A stretch of 40,428 nt of DNA. Source: Azospirillum sp. GTDB lineage: Bacteria > Pseudomonadota > Alphaproteobacteria > CACIAM-22H2. The notes beneath the pieces were generated by a model. It did not search any database, was not told the DNA's origin, and saw nothing but the letters and a program-made list of their open reading frames with translations. Shown here piece after piece: positions 18,293 through 27,031 of this stretch. Both the position numbers and the translations under genes were made by a program. Location: contig JADCGK010000013.1 of the NCBI GenBank assembly GCA_020249045.1, positions 1 through 40,428 of the forward strand. Direction: 5' to 3'. Each line of letters opens with the position of its first letter. Positions within the stretch are counted from its first letter, which is position 1.

Positions 18293-19063
18293 ATGACGCA
18301 GTTCGCCCGCCCCTTCCGTTTGGCCGCAGCCCTGGCGGCGTTGGCCGCTTTGGCCGCGTGCGAAACGCGCGGGGTCGGCGGCCAAGCGCGGGACGCGATC
18401 GTCGTCCCGCCGCCCCCGCCGCCGCCGCAAACGATGCCGCAAATGGCGCCGATGGCCCAGCCCGCCCAGATGGCGCCCGCCCCCATGCAAGCGCCGCCCG
18501 CGCAAAGCGCAGGCCCGACGCTCGCGGGGCATTTGGCGTCGTACCGCACGCCCGAAAGCGCACAAGCGGGCTGGCAACAACTCGTCCGCGCGCAGCCGGC
18601 CTTGCAGACTTTGCGTCCGTATTTCGTGCCGGTCACGATCAACGGCCAGCCCTGGGTGCGCCTGCTGGCCGGCGATTTTCCCAACGCCGAGGAAGTGAAC
18701 CGCTTCTGCAATTGGGCGCGCGCCAATCGGATGTATTGCATGCCGATGCCCGTGCAGGCGGCCGCGCAGCCCAATGCGGCGATGCCCCAGGCCGCGCCCG
18801 CCGCCGCCCAACAACGCCAGCGCCAGCCGCGCGGCACACCGCAGCCGGGCGCATCGGCCCCCGCGATGACGCCGAGCGCGCCGCAAGCGGCGCCAGCCCC
18901 CACCTCCCAAAGTCCGGCCCCGCAAACTCCGGCTCCGCAAAGCGCGGTTCCGACGGCGCCGCCCCCGGCAGCGCCGCAACCGGCGGCGACACAGCCGCCG
19001 CAGCCTCTGGCGCCGCCGCTGCCCGCGCGCCGTCAGCCGACCCAGCCCGGCATTCCGCAGTAA
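18293..19063 (+). CDS. SPOR-domain lipoprotein
   Basis: A 256-residue envelope protein. The N-terminus has a lipoprotein signal with lipobox LAAC and Cys at residue 23. A Pro/Met/Gln-rich linker follows, then residues about 78-155 resemble a SPOR domain (HLASYRTPESAQAGWQQLVRA, then PYFVPVTINGQPWVRLLAG and AEEVNRFCNWARANRMYC), the module that binds denuded septal peptidoglycan. The last 100 residues are low-complexity Pro/Ala/Gln. Its exact partner is not evident. It lies 51 bp after apbC, with which it may share a transcript, and 3 bp before the next small gene. Confidence 0.78.
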   Translation: MTQFARPFRLAAALAALAALAACETRGVGGQARDAIVVPPPPPPPQTMPQMAPMAQPAQMAPAPMQAPPAQSAGPTLAGHLASYRTPESAQAGWQQLVRAQPALQTLRPYFVPVTINGQPWVRLLAGDFPNAEEVNRFCNWARANRMYCMPMPVQAAAQPNAAMPQAAPAAAQQRQRQPRGTPQPGASAPAMTPSAPQAAPAPTSQSPAPQTPAPQSAVPTAPPPAAPQPAATQPPQPLAPPLPARRQPTQPGIPQ

Positions 19064-19066
19064 ACG

Positions 19067-19315
19067 ATGCGAATTTGGATTTTGGCCGCCCTCGACGGCG
19101 GAATCGTCGTCGCGGCGGCTTTGTCTGCGTGGTTGTGGTGGTTCGCCGCCAGCGCGCGGCTGCGCCGCGTCACGCGCGATGAAACGCTCGACGCCGCCGA
19201 CATCAACCGTATCGTTGTCGCGGTCAACCGCGCGCAAATCCGAAGCGCCAGAGCGGCCGCGATGACGGGGATCGCCGCCGCCCTCGCGGGCTTGCGCTGG
19301 GCGTTCACGCTGTAG
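19067..19315 (+). CDS. Small membrane protein of unknown function
   Basis: An 82-residue product I do not recognise. Two hydrophobic segments (about residues 4-27 and 63-80) flank a charged middle (RLRRVTRDETLDAADINRIVVAVNRAQIRSAR), suggesting an inner-membrane hairpin. It starts 3 bp after the SPOR lipoprotein gene, which supports it as a real, co-translated gene. It ends 10 bp from the convergent thyX stop. Confidence 0.6.
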   Translation: MRIWILAALDGGIVVAAALSAWLWWFAASARLRRVTRDETLDAADINRIVVAVNRAQIRSARAAAMTGIAAALAGLRWAFTL

Positions 19316-19325
19316 ACACGCCGCT

Positions 19326-20261
19326 TCAGCGACCGAGGGTTTCCATCAACTCGGTCCACTCGCGCTTGCCGAGGCCGGAGTTCTCCTGCGTGACGTTCTC
19401 GCCCGCGAGCAGGCGCTTGATCACGGCGAGCCCCGGGCCCGACACCGCGACGCCCGTCATCCGGTAATCCTTGAACGCCTCGTAGGCGATCGGGCACCAG
19501 CGTTCGACGATCCCGCAGATCGCCTCCGCGTAGACACGGATTTCGTATTGCGCGTGGGAGTCCGCGCGCAACGAGAGGAAATGGAACAGATTGTTGAGGT
19601 CGATCTTCCAATACCATTGCGTGTAGTAGTTCGTCGGCAGGGTCATCCGCGCGAGTTCGCGCGCAAGGCCGGGGCGCGAAGGATCGATCGTGCGCCCGTC
19701 GCGGGTTTCGTTCAGCAATTCCTCGTAGACGCGATAGGCCTCGGCAGAGAGGTTTTCGATCGCCGACAAGGCGCGCTCGGCGTCGGCGCCTTCGAGCAGA
19801 TCCCCGCGCCCTTGGCGGTTGGTCGTCGACTGCGCCGCAAGCTGGCTCGGCACGGGCACGTAGAATTCGCGGTCGAGGATCGAGTAGCGCGCCGAGTATT
19901 CGTTCACGTTCGCGGTGCGGTGCCGGATCCATTGGCGCGCGACGAAGATCGGCAGCTTCACATGCAGCTTGATCTCGCACATTTCGAACGGCGTCGAATG
20001 GCGATGGCGCATCAGATAGCGGATCAGGTTCCGGTCGTCGGAAACCTTCTTCGTGCCTTTGCCGTACGACACGCGCGCGGCTTGGACGATCGCCGCGTCG
20101 TCGCCGAAATAGTCGATGACCCGGACGAAGCCGCCGTCGAGCACGGGCAACGCGGCGTAGAGGATTTCCTCCAGCGCGGGCACGGTCGGCCGGCGGGTTT
20201 GGGCTTGCGCGGCGCGCGCGGCGTCGATCTCGGCTTGCTGGTCGGGATTGAGGTTGGACAT
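19326..20261 (-). CDS. thyX: FAD-dependent thymidylate synthase
   Basis: A 311-residue flavoenzyme making dTMP from dUMP with methylenetetrahydrofolate and NADPH. The ThyX signature RHRX7S is present as [11 protein letters not shown] at residues 113-123. [31 protein letters not shown] is fully conserved, and [33 protein letters not shown] is the C-terminal family block. The start MSNLNPDQQ was chosen. The open frame extends further upstream to 20465 but there overlaps the tmRNA gene on the opposite strand and has no family similarity. No thyA is in the window. Confidence 0.95.
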   Translation of the reverse strand: MSNLNPDQQAEIDAARAAQAQTRRPTVPALEEILYAALPVLDGGFVRVIDYFGDDAAIVQAARVSYGKGTKKVSDDRNLIRYLMRHRHSTPFEMCEIKLHVKLPIFVARQWIRHRTANVNEYSARYSILDREFYVPVPSQLAAQSTTNRQGRGDLLEGADAERALSAIENLSAEAYRVYEELLNETRDGRTIDPSRPGLARELARMTLPTNYYTQWYWKIDLNNLFHFLSLRADSHAQYEIRVYAEAICGIVERWCPIAYEAFKDYRMTGVAVSGPGLAVIKRLLAGENVTQENSGLGKREWTELMETLGR

Positions 20262-20372
20262 CGTCGGACGACTCGGGGGCGAAAAACGCGGAGGACGGGG
20301 CGACTCGGGGCCGCGGCGGACAAGGTCACGCAGTTTACCCCCCGCCCCCTTCCGCCGGAACCTTCCTGCGCC

Positions 20373-20378
20373 TATATT
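20373..20378 (+). promoter_or_regulatory. Candidate -10 box of the ssrA gene
   Basis: TATATT stands out in otherwise very GC-rich sequence, immediately upstream of the acceptor piece of tmRNA. The -35 region (TTCCGC, 17 bp upstream) is weak. Confidence 0.45.
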
Positions 20379-20379
20379 G

Positions 20380-20660
20380 GGGGTGCCGGGAAACCGGCTA
20401 TGGCGATAAACGGCTCGCGTAATAGCCGATGCGGACCCGGGGGCAGTGCCCGGCGCCTCCACCATCCACGGGGGCGAACCAGGATCGACGCGCGGGTAAA
20501 GGCCTGTCTTTCGCTCGGCATGGTTCCGCCGTCATCGGGCCATTCTAGAGATGCCAACGACAACGTGGCTCTCGCTTCGGAAGCGCGTCTGGCCGCCTAA
20601 CGGCGTCCAAACGTAGGACCTAAGCGCGGCTCGGGGGGCGCCGGGCAACAGAAGCCCCCC
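20380..20660 (+). ncRNA. ssrA: Circularly permuted two-piece tmRNA (alpha type)
   Basis: tmRNA rescues stalled ribosomes and tags the nascent chain. The order is permuted. The acceptor piece comes first (about 20380-20464) with a GCCGG-GAAA-CCGGC hairpin (20385-20398), a T-arm stem (20437-20441 with 20449-20453) and the acceptor strand CGCCTCC followed by ACCA (20454-20464). Five bases (TCCAC) separate it from the coding piece, which begins GGGGGCG at 20470-20476. The two strands pair over 7 bp and include a G3-U70 wobble, the alanine identity element. The coding piece continues with AACCAGGATCGACG, close to the usual tmRNA 5' region, then the tag frame and a final GGGC-AACAGAA-GCCC hairpin (20643-20657). 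The T-loop GGCAGTG departs from the common TTCAA. Outer ends are approximate. Confidence 0.93.
20553..20600 (+). other. ssrA: tmRNA tag-peptide reading frame
   Basis: GCC at 20553 is the resume codon. The frame encodes ANDNVALASEARLAA followed by TAA at 20598-20600. With the alanine carried by tmRNA the tag would be A plus this peptide. ANDN is the segment recognised by alpha-type SspB and the terminal LAA is the ClpX recognition end (family knowledge). Confidence 0.92.
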
Positions 20661-20721
20661 ACTTCGCGATTTCCCGCCGCCGGGGAATGACGCTACACTT
20701 CGCGCAAAGACGGGGGACGTC

Positions 20722-21234
20722 GTGTCCGAGAACGCCGACAAGCTGCATTACGACCGGATGATGGAAAACGCGCTGCGCGGCGTGGTGCGCGAGGCGTTGG
20801 AGACGGTCGTGGCGACCGGCCTGCCGGGCGAGCATCATTTTTACGTCACGTTTCGAACCGAATACCCGGGCGTGGAGATGCCCGAGCGGCTGCGCCAGCG
20901 CCACCCCGAGGAGATGACGATCGTCCTGCAGCACCAATTCTGGGATTTGAAGGTCGAGGCCGAGCGCTTCGGCGTCACCTTGTCCTTCGATCGGGTGCAC
21001 GAACGGCTGAACATCCCCTTCGCCGCGATCACGGCGTTCGTCGATCCGTCGGTCCAATTCGGCCTGCAATTCCCGACCGGACAAGTCCCCGCGGCGAAGG
21101 CCCCCGTGGCGGCTGCCGCCAAGGTCGAGCCGAAGCCCGCCGCCAAGGCCGATGCGCCCGCGGAAGAACCCGCGCCGCCCGGCGACGGATCGGGCCGCGT
21201 CGTCGCACTCGACGCTTTCCGCAAGAAAAACTGA
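20722..21234 (+). CDS. sspB: SspB-like ClpXP specificity adaptor (alpha type)
   Basis: A 170-residue protein resembling alphaproteobacterial SspB, which binds the ssrA tag and ClpX and speeds degradation of tagged proteins. The core (residues 1-115, with [43 protein letters not shown]) is well conserved. A flexible Ala/Lys/Pro linker follows, ending in [13 protein letters not shown], which corresponds to the C-terminal ClpX-binding tail. The start is GTG with GGGGGA upstream. The gene begins about 60 bp after tmRNA, placing the tag template and the tag receptor side by side. Confidence 0.9.
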   Translation: MSENADKLHYDRMMENALRGVVREALETVVATGLPGEHHFYVTFRTEYPGVEMPERLRQRHPEEMTIVLQHQFWDLKVEAERFGVTLSFDRVHERLNIPFAAITAFVDPSVQFGLQFPTGQVPAAKAPVAAAAKVEPKPAAKADAPAEEPAPPGDGSGRVVALDAFRKKN

Positions 21235-21325
21235 CCCCGCCCGACGACGCTTTCGAAGGCGTGGCCCGCGCGCGCGCGCGCGGCTAAGATCGGCCTCGTC
21301 GACCTTTGTGACGGGAGCCGTAGGA

Positions 21326-22942
21326 ATGCCGGGTTTCGAGTATCGCGAAATGGTGGAAGTCGCGCACGACGACGTGCCGATGCGCAAACTCGCCGACGGT
21401 CCCGTCGCGAAGGCCAAATTCGACGGCCGGGACGTGCTGAAGGTCGATCCGGCCGCGCTGACGCTGCTCGCCAAACATGCCTTCATGGATATCGCGCATC
21501 TGCTGCGCCCCACCCACCTCGCGCAGTTGCGCGCGATCCTGGACGACGCCGAAGCCTCGCCCAACGACAAGTTCGTCGCCGCCGACCTGCTGAAGAACGC
21601 CAACATCGCCGCCGGCGGCGTGCTGCCGATGTGCCAAGACACCGGCAACGCCATCGTCATGGGCAAAAAGGGCCAGAACGTCTGGACCGGCGGCGACGAC
21701 GCTGCAGCGCTGGCCGAGGGCGTTTGGCAAAGCTACGCCGAACGCAATCTGCGCTATTCGATGGTGGCGCCGCTCAAGATGTTCGAGGAGACGAACACGG
21801 GCGACAATCTGCCTGCGCAGATCGACCTCTACGCGACGTCGGGCGACGAATACGAATTCCTGTTCGTCGCCAAAGGCGGCGGCTCGGCGAACAAGACCTT
21901 CCTGTTCCAAGAGACGCCTTCGCGCCTGACCGAGAAAGGCATGCTCGAATTCCTCGACGCGAAGATCAAAACCCTCGGCACGGCGGCTTGTCCGCCCTAT
22001 CACCTCGGGATCGTGATCGGCGGCACGTCGGCCGAACAGAACCTCAAGACGCTCAAGCTTGCGACCTGCCACTATCTGGATGGGCTGCCTGACCAGGGCA
22101 ACAAGCACGGCCAAGCCTTCCGCGACCGCGAGATGGAGGCGAAGGTCCACAAACTCACGCAGATGAACGGCATCGGCGCGCAATTCGGCGGCAAGTATTT
22201 CTGCCACGACGTGCGCATCGTGCGCCTGCCCCGGCACGGCGCCTCTCTGCCGATCTCGATCGGCGTGTCCTGCTCGGCCGACCGCCAGGCGCTCGGCAAG
22301 ATCACGGCCGAGGGCGTGTTCCTCGAAGCGTTGGAGACCGACCCGGCCAAGTATTTGCCGGCAGTGGACGTCTCGAAGCTCGCGGGCGATCCGGTGAAGA
22401 TCGATCTGAACCGGCCGATGAAGGAAATTCGCGAGATCCTGTCGCGGCTGGCCATCACCACGCGCGTGATGCTGACGGGCACCATCGTCGTGGCGCGCGA
22501 TCTCGCGCACGCCAAATTGCGCGCCGAACTCGAGAAGGGCAATCCGCTGCCCGATTATTTCAAGAACCACGTGATCTATTACGCGGGCCCCGCCAAGACG
22601 CCGAAGGGCTACGCTTCCGGGTCGTTCGGGCCGACGACCGCGGGCCGGATGGACAGCTTCGTCGATCAGTTCCAGGCGGCGGGCGGCAGCTATGTCATGC
22701 TCGCCAAGGGCAACCGATCGAAGGCCGTGACCGAAGCCTGCAAAAAGCACGGCGGCTTCTATCTGTGCTCGATCGGCGGGGAAGGCGCCTTGCTGGCCGA
22801 ACAGTGCATCAAGAAGGTCGAATGCATCGCCTATCCCGAACTCGGGATGGAGGCGATCTGGAAAATCGAGGTCGTGGATTTTCCCGCGTTCCTGGTCGTC
22901 GACGACAAGGGGAACGACTTCTTCGCCAAATGGACGGGATGA
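21326..22942 (+). CDS. fumA: Fumarate hydratase class I (Fe-S type)
   Basis: A 538-residue oxygen-sensitive enzyme interconverting fumarate and malate in the TCA cycle. Candidate 4Fe-4S ligands are Cys103 (PMCQDTGNA), Cys222 ([14 protein letters not shown]) and Cys316 (GVSCSADRQ), matching the spacing in Escherichia coli FumA. The C-terminal domain has [57 protein letters not shown] at 21326 has AGGA close upstream and GGGAG further off. The stop overlaps the next ATG (ATGA). A class II fumarase is encoded 9.5 kb away. Confidence 0.95.
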   Translation: MPGFEYREMVEVAHDDVPMRKLADGPVAKAKFDGRDVLKVDPAALTLLAKHAFMDIAHLLRPTHLAQLRAILDDAEASPNDKFVAADLLKNANIAAGGVLPMCQDTGNAIVMGKKGQNVWTGGDDAAALAEGVWQSYAERNLRYSMVAPLKMFEETNTGDNLPAQIDLYATSGDEYEFLFVAKGGGSANKTFLFQETPSRLTEKGMLEFLDAKIKTLGTAACPPYHLGIVIGGTSAEQNLKTLKLATCHYLDGLPDQGNKHGQAFRDREMEAKVHKLTQMNGIGAQFGGKYFCHDVRIVRLPRHGASLPISIGVSCSADRQALGKITAEGVFLEALETDPAKYLPAVDVSKLAGDPVKIDLNRPMKEIREILSRLAITTRVMLTGTIVVARDLAHAKLRAELEKGNPLPDYFKNHVIYYAGPAKTPKGYASGSFGPTTAGRMDSFVDQFQAAGGSYVMLAKGNRSKAVTEACKKHGGFYLCSIGGEGALLAEQCIKKVECIAYPELGMEAIWKIEVVDFPAFLVVDDKGNDFFAKWTG

Positions 22943-23445
22943 CGGAACCCGCCTGGTCGCGCGAGCCCGAAGACGCGCCGTTCGAGACGGCGGCGTGGCA
23001 ACCGCGTCTTGCGCGCCTTTACGCCTATTGGCGCGCGCGCCGGCCGTCGGACGGCGCCTTGCCGGGACGTCGCCACATCGATCCGGTCGAGATGGTCTGG
23101 GCGCTCGGGAACGTCTGGTTGCTCGATCTACAGCGCGCGCCCTTCCGGCTGCGCTACCGGCTGATCGGTTCGCGGATCACGGCGCATATGGATCGCGATC
23201 CGACCGGCGAATGGCTCGACGTCGCGCGCCCGCAAGTCGTCGCCGACCCCGGCTATTACGCGCGTTATCGCTGGATGGCAGAGGCGCGCCGCGCGACGTG
23301 GCGCTGCGGACCGCCGCGCCTGTCGCACGATCCCTATTGGAAGACCGTCGAGAACGTGATGCTGCCGCTGGCCGCGGACGGAACGAACGTCGACATGTTC
23401 TTGTGCGCGTCCGCCTATCGCCGGCACGACGGCGAGATCGAGTGA
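22939..23445 (+). CDS. PAS_5-type domain protein (1)
   Basis: A 168-residue protein with the pattern [11 protein letters not shown] near residues 27-37, then [46 protein letters not shown] and [20 protein letters not shown]. This resembles the PAS_5 family of small single-domain PAS-like proteins, common and often multicopy in Rhodospirillales. The ligand and output are unknown. The start codon overlaps the fumarase stop (ATGA), so it is translated with the enzyme. It converges on a second protein of the same family and length. Confidence 0.75.
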   Translation: MTEPAWSREPEDAPFETAAWQPRLARLYAYWRARRPSDGALPGRRHIDPVEMVWALGNVWLLDLQRAPFRLRYRLIGSRITAHMDRDPTGEWLDVARPQVVADPGYYARYRWMAEARRATWRCGPPRLSHDPYWKTVENVMLPLAADGTNVDMFLCASAYRRHDGEIE

Positions 23446-23461
23446 GCCGCGTCGGCGCGGT

Positions 23462-23968
23462 TCAAGCCGTCGAGAAACGCGTATAGGCCATCACCATATC
23501 GACGGTTCGCCCGTCGCCGGCGAGGGGCAGGAACAAGCTGACCCGCGCGATCAAATGGCCACCCATCAGCAAGGCACCGCGATTATCCGCGCCGACGACA
23601 AGACGGTCGCGGAATTGCGGGCGGCCGGTTTCCGCCGCCGCGCGGTAATTGCCCACGACGCGCGCGCGCATGCCAGGAACGCCGCGCCCCATATGGGCCT
23701 CGTCGACCGCCTGGCCGGTGGGATCGTAGCCGCGGGCGGCGACATGGCGCGTGCCAGCGAGGCGATAGCGGAAGAACGGGGGTTCGGGCAGCACGTCGAC
23801 CAGAACAATGTCCGGCAGCAGTTCGCGCAGATCGCCCGGTTCGAGGTCGGCGCGCGCGGGCAGCTTGCGCGCACCCCGCTTTTCGCGCCAATAGTCGTAA
23901 ACGCGCACGCATTCCGGATCCAAAACCGATGGATCGGACAATCCGTCGATGTCCGCGACCAATTGCAT
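23462..23968 (-). CDS. PAS_5-type domain protein (2)
   Basis: A 168-residue protein of the same family and length as its convergent neighbour: RVYDYWREKRGARKLPARADLEPGDLRELLPDIVLVDVL, PFFRYRLAGTRHVAARGYDPTGQAVDE and VSLFLPLAGDGRTVDMVMAY. It keeps the LAGTRHV/DPTG/LPLAGDG-VDM framework of PAS_5 proteins. The two are only moderately similar, so a recent duplication is unlikely. The stop codons are 16 bp apart. Function unknown. It diverges from queC across 71 bp. Confidence 0.75.
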   Translation of the reverse strand: MQLVADIDGLSDPSVLDPECVRVYDYWREKRGARKLPARADLEPGDLRELLPDIVLVDVLPEPPFFRYRLAGTRHVAARGYDPTGQAVDEAHMGRGVPGMRARVVGNYRAAAETGRPQFRDRLVVGADNRGALLMGGHLIARVSLFLPLAGDGRTVDMVMAYTRFSTA

Positions 23969-24039
23969 CGAAAAGGGCCCCCCCTATGGCGTAAATGCTA
24001 CGAGCGCAGGGCTTAACGAAAGGTTAGCGGATACAAATC

Positions 24040-24738
24040 ATGTCGGATGGTGCTCTGGTCCTGTTCTCCGGCGGTCAGGATTCGACCGTTTGCCTCGCTT
24101 GGGCTTTGGCCCGCTACGACCGCGTCGAGACGGTCGCTTTCGATTACGGCCAACGACATCGCATCGAACTCGACTGTCGCAAGGCGGTGCTCGACGGCGT
24201 GCGCGCGCGCTTTCCCGAATGGGCCGCGAAGTTGGGCGAGGACCATGCGGTCGATCTGTCGGCGCTCGGCGCGATCTCGCAAACCTCGCTGACCCGCGAA
24301 ACGGCGTTCGCCTTCGCGCGCGACGGTTTGCCCAACAGCTTCGTTCCGGGGCGCAACCTTCTGTTCTTCGGCTTCGCCGCGGCGATCGCGTATCGCCGCG
24401 ATTTGAAGCGTCTGGTCGGCGGCATGTGCGAAACGGACTATTCCGGCTATCCGGATTGCCGCGACGACACGCTGAAGGCGCTTCAGGTGGCATTGTCGCT
24501 CGGCCTCGACCGGCGCCTGGTCGTCGAGACGCCGCTGATGTGGATCGACAAGGCGGCGACGTGGGCGCTGGCGCGCGAACTGGGCGGGGACCCATTGGTC
24601 GACCTGGTCGTCGAGAGCACGCATAGTTGCTACGCTGGCGACCGGACCAAACGGCACGATTGGGGTTACGGATGCGGCGAATGCCCGGCGTGCGAACTGC
24701 GCCGCGCGGGTTGGGAGAAGTGGCGCGCCGGACGCTGA
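24040..24738 (+). CDS. queC: 7-cyano-7-deazaguanine synthase
   Basis: A 232-residue ATP-dependent enzyme that converts 7-carboxy-7-deazaguanine to preQ0, the queuosine precursor. The PP-loop SGGQDST is at residues 10-16, followed by [29 protein letters not shown] and [25 protein letters not shown] are family blocks. The C-terminal zinc site is Cys197, Cys212, Cys215 and Cys218 (SCYAGDR then [12 protein letters not shown]). The length is normal. No other que gene is in the window. I looked for a preQ1 aptamer upstream and found none. Confidence 0.95.
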   Translation: MSDGALVLFSGGQDSTVCLAWALARYDRVETVAFDYGQRHRIELDCRKAVLDGVRARFPEWAAKLGEDHAVDLSALGAISQTSLTRETAFAFARDGLPNSFVPGRNLLFFGFAAAIAYRRDLKRLVGGMCETDYSGYPDCRDDTLKALQVALSLGLDRRLVVETPLMWIDKAATWALARELGGDPLVDLVVESTHSCYAGDRTKRHDWGYGCGECPACELRRAGWEKWRAGR

Positions 24739-24743
24739 GCGGA

Positions 24744-25193
24744 TCAGCGATGCGCGTCGAGGTCGGCGCGCAAACGCCGCAGATCGGGCAGGACGCGCTC
24801 GAAGATTTCGGCGCCCAGGCGCGCGCGCAGCGCCTCGATTTCGGGCGCCAACGCCGCAAGGCAGCGCGCGCGCATGCGTCGCCCGGCCTCGGCAATCTCC
24901 ACGCTCGCCGCGCGGCCGTCGGCGGCATCGGCGCGGCGGCGTATCAGGCCCTTGGCCTCCAACCGGGCGAGCGTGCTCGACATCGTGCTTTTCGTGACTT
25001 GGAAGGCGCGGGCCAATTCGCCCGGCCGGCGCGCACCGCCCAGCCGGACGAAATGGTTGAGGACGACGAACTGCGCCAGCGTCATGCCGTCGGGCATCAC
25101 GCGTTCGAAGGCGTTCGCCGACAGCTGGGCGCAGATGCCGATCTCGTTGAGGACGGCGAAGACAGGATCGTCGGCGGGCGGCTGTTGCGTCAT
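24744..25193 (-). CDS. MarR-family transcriptional regulator
   Basis: A 149-residue winged-helix repressor. The DNA-binding region reads LTLAQFVVLNHFVRLG-like, then PGELARAFQVTKSTMSSTLARLEAKGLIRRRADAADGRAASVEIAEAG, the typical recognition helix and wing of MarR proteins. The N- and C-terminal helices would form the dimer. It is the second gene of a two-gene unit: its ATG overlaps the stop of the nitroreductase-family gene (ATGA at 25193-25190). The perfect palindrome upstream of that gene is its most likely operator. The inducer is unknown. Confidence 0.9.
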   Translation of the reverse strand: MTQQPPADDPVFAVLNEIGICAQLSANAFERVMPDGMTLAQFVVLNHFVRLGGARRPGELARAFQVTKSTMSSTLARLEAKGLIRRRADAADGRAASVEIAEAGRRMRARCLAALAPEIEALRARLGAEIFERVLPDLRRLRADLDAHR

Positions 25194-26335
25194 GCCTTCG
25201 TGAGTTTGGCGGCGAGCGGCCAGCGCGGGCTGGGCGGAACCGGGTCAGCATACCCGATCCGCGCGAGCATCTGAACCCGCGCGCCGGGCGCCAGGGCGCC
25301 CGCCTCGGCGCGCGGCCCGGCCATCTCCGGGAACTCCTGCAGCGCTTGGCTGACCGGATGGAGCGACACCCCCATCGCCGTTGCGGCGAGATTGAGGCGG
25401 ACGTACGCGGCACCTGCGGCGAGCTGGTCGGTTCGGGCATTCGCGCGCGTGGCGAGCCAGACGAACCCCATCGACGTCGCGAACATCGCTTCGTAGGCGC
25501 GGGCACCTTCGCGGAACGCGGTCGAGCCCGTGTCGGCCAACGTCGCGCGCGTCACCAGCCGCGCGTGGGACAACGCTTCGAACATCGGACCGCCCAAATC
25601 GATCCCGTCCGGTGCGGCCTCGATCTCCGCCTTGCCGATGCGCATCAAGTCGACCGATTCGCGCCATGCCGTGGGCGTCGCCGCTTCGATCCGCCAGGCG
25701 CGCAGCGCCAAGTCGCGCAACGGCGCGACGCGCGCGGCGTCGACCGTCCCCATGGCGGTCACATCCGGGGCGATACCGGCGCTTGCGAGCAGTCGCGCGA
25801 GCGCTTCGGCCGATACCGGCCGCGCGGGATCGAACGGCTCCTTCACCGAACGGCGCGCCGGTATCGCCGCGAACAGCGGATCGCGGGCGAGCGTCGGATC
25901 GGCGCGGAACGTCAGCCGCGCGATCGGCCGGCCGTCCAAGCGCGGGTCCCCGGCCCCGTCCGGGAACGGGGCGATGTCCAAACGCAGGCCGCGCGCGGCC
26001 GCGGCCAGGCGCGCGAGTTCCAGAAAGCAACCGAACCCGATGACGATTTGCCGGTCGAACGGATCGGTCGCGGGCAGACGCTTGCCGAGATCGCAGCGGA
26101 TTTCGGCCGTATCCGCGTCGATCAAGCGGATCAGCCAGGGTTGCCGGTTGTGCGGATTGGGCGCCAGGATCGCATGCCGGAAGACGCCGATGCGCGGATC
26201 GTCCGCGTCGAGCGCCGCTTCGCGCCACGGGGCGAGTGCCGCAAGCGGTTCGCGCGTAGCGGCCCACCACCCGGCGGCACCGGCGGACGCCAGAATTCCA
26301 CCGGCCGAAAACAACAGCACATCGCGACGTCGCAT
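25190..26335 (-). CDS. Nitroreductase-family (Acg-like) protein with Tat-type signal
   Basis: A 381-residue protein beginning MRRRDVLLFSAGGILASAGAAG, a probable twin-arginine signal or anchor. The mature part shows HAILAPNPHNRQPWLIRLID, the FMN-binding start of nitroreductase-like folds, plus RRSVKEPFDPARPVSAEAL and YVRLNLAATAMGVSLHPVSQALQEFPEM near the C-terminus. This fits Acg-like FMN proteins and Tat-exported nitroreductase relatives. The substrate is unknown; pairing with a MarR regulator suggests response to a reactive or aromatic compound (inference). GGAGG lies 7 bases before the ATG. Confidence 0.8.
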   Translation of the reverse strand: MRRRDVLLFSAGGILASAGAAGWWAATREPLAALAPWREAALDADDPRIGVFRHAILAPNPHNRQPWLIRLIDADTAEIRCDLGKRLPATDPFDRQIVIGFGCFLELARLAAAARGLRLDIAPFPDGAGDPRLDGRPIARLTFRADPTLARDPLFAAIPARRSVKEPFDPARPVSAEALARLLASAGIAPDVTAMGTVDAARVAPLRDLALRAWRIEAATPTAWRESVDLMRIGKAEIEAAPDGIDLGGPMFEALSHARLVTRATLADTGSTAFREGARAYEAMFATSMGFVWLATRANARTDQLAAGAAYVRLNLAATAMGVSLHPVSQALQEFPEMAGPRAEAGALAPGARVQMLARIGYADPVPPSPRWPLAAKLTKA

Positions 26336-26354
26336 GATCCGCCTCCATTTGATT

Positions 26355-26394
26355 CGATATCGAACTATATAGTTCGATATCGCACTTCATTCAA
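26355..26394 (-). promoter_or_regulatory. Promoter with perfect 28-bp palindromic operator
   Basis: A perfect palindrome spans 26355-26382, with half CGATATCGAACTAT. It can also be read as two copies of TTCGATATCG spaced exactly 20 bp apart (26353 and 26373). On the minus strand TTGAAT (26394-26389), a 17-bp spacer and TATATA (26371-26366) form a good promoter, with the -10 at the palindrome centre. This is a classic layout for MarR autorepression (inference). Confidence 0.85.
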
Positions 26395-26408
26395 GGCGAT
26401 CTTGAAAT

Positions 26409-26996
26409 TCAGTTCAAGCGGCGCTTGGCGTCCGATCCCGGTGCGGGCGCCCCCGCCCCCGGCAATCCCGCCCCCCACGCCAGCGGCAAGCCCCATTCGG
26501 CCTTCTCGGCGGCGTCGCGCAGGATGCGCATCAGGCCGAATACGCCGTCATCGGCGAGGCCGAGATCGATGCGCGCATTGTCCACCGCGATGAGCACGAT
26601 CGCCGTTTGGCCGTCGGGCTTGCGCTGGATGTTGAAGCCCCACAGTAAGCGCGGCGGGGCCATCGGCGCGCCGGCAGGCGGGGTGGCGGTCTGCGTCGCG
26701 GGAAGGGGCGCGGTTTGCGTCCCGGGCGGGGCCGCGCGCTCTTCGAACGCGGTGGCGAAGTCGCTTTTGGCGGTCAGGCGCGTTTCGGCCATATCGAGCA
26801 GGAAATCCCGCGCCGCAGGCGATTTAGCATCGGCGACCGACTTGCGCAATTCCCCGGTCAGCGCCTGCCAAAACATCGACAGAAAGCGCCGTGTGATCCA
26901 AAACCGCAAGGTGGGCTGGCCCGAAGCGTTGAGTTTCAGAACCAGGCGGTCTTCGACCGGCATCACGTCGACGCCGAATTGTTGGATTGTCGCCAT
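26409..26996 (-). CDS. Conserved-looking hypothetical protein
   Basis: A 195-residue product I cannot assign. The first 100 residues (MATIQQFGVDVMPVEDRLVLKLNASGQPTLRFWITRRFLSMF...) look like a folded domain. A Pro/Ala/Thr-rich linker (residues about 105-130) precedes a second block, LLWGFNIQRKPDGQTAIVLIAVDNARIDLGLADDGVFGLMRILRDAAEKAEW. No signal peptide or membrane segment is seen. The start MATIQQ was chosen over one 12 codons upstream because the longer form overlaps the divergent methyltransferase start region. The 73 bp on its 3' side hold the promoter of the neighbouring unit. Confidence 0.6.
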   Translation of the reverse strand: MATIQQFGVDVMPVEDRLVLKLNASGQPTLRFWITRRFLSMFWQALTGELRKSVADAKSPAARDFLLDMAETRLTAKSDFATAFEERAAPPGTQTAPLPATQTATPPAGAPMAPPRLLWGFNIQRKPDGQTAIVLIAVDNARIDLGLADDGVFGLMRILRDAAEKAEWGLPLAWGAGLPGAGAPAPGSDAKRRLN

Positions 26997-27031
26997 CCCG
27001 GCTAATGTGGGGCCAATGCGCACGCGATACA

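Noticed and set aside
15760-19182. A 1,140-codon plus-strand open frame across hflC-hflK and apbC
   Set aside because: It runs antisense or out of frame through well-recognised genes and shows no domain pattern.
20262-20465. N-terminal extension of thyX upstream of MSNLNPDQQ
   Set aside because: It overlaps the tmRNA gene on the opposite strand and has no ThyX family sequence.
21265-21284. Run of alternating CG dinucleotides between sspB and the fumarase gene
   Set aside because: A short simple-sequence tract expected in very GC-rich DNA; no repeat unit or hairpin of clear function.
23969-24039. Possible preQ1 riboswitch upstream of queC
   Set aside because: No conserved aptamer stem or A-rich tail could be recognised in the 71 bp.
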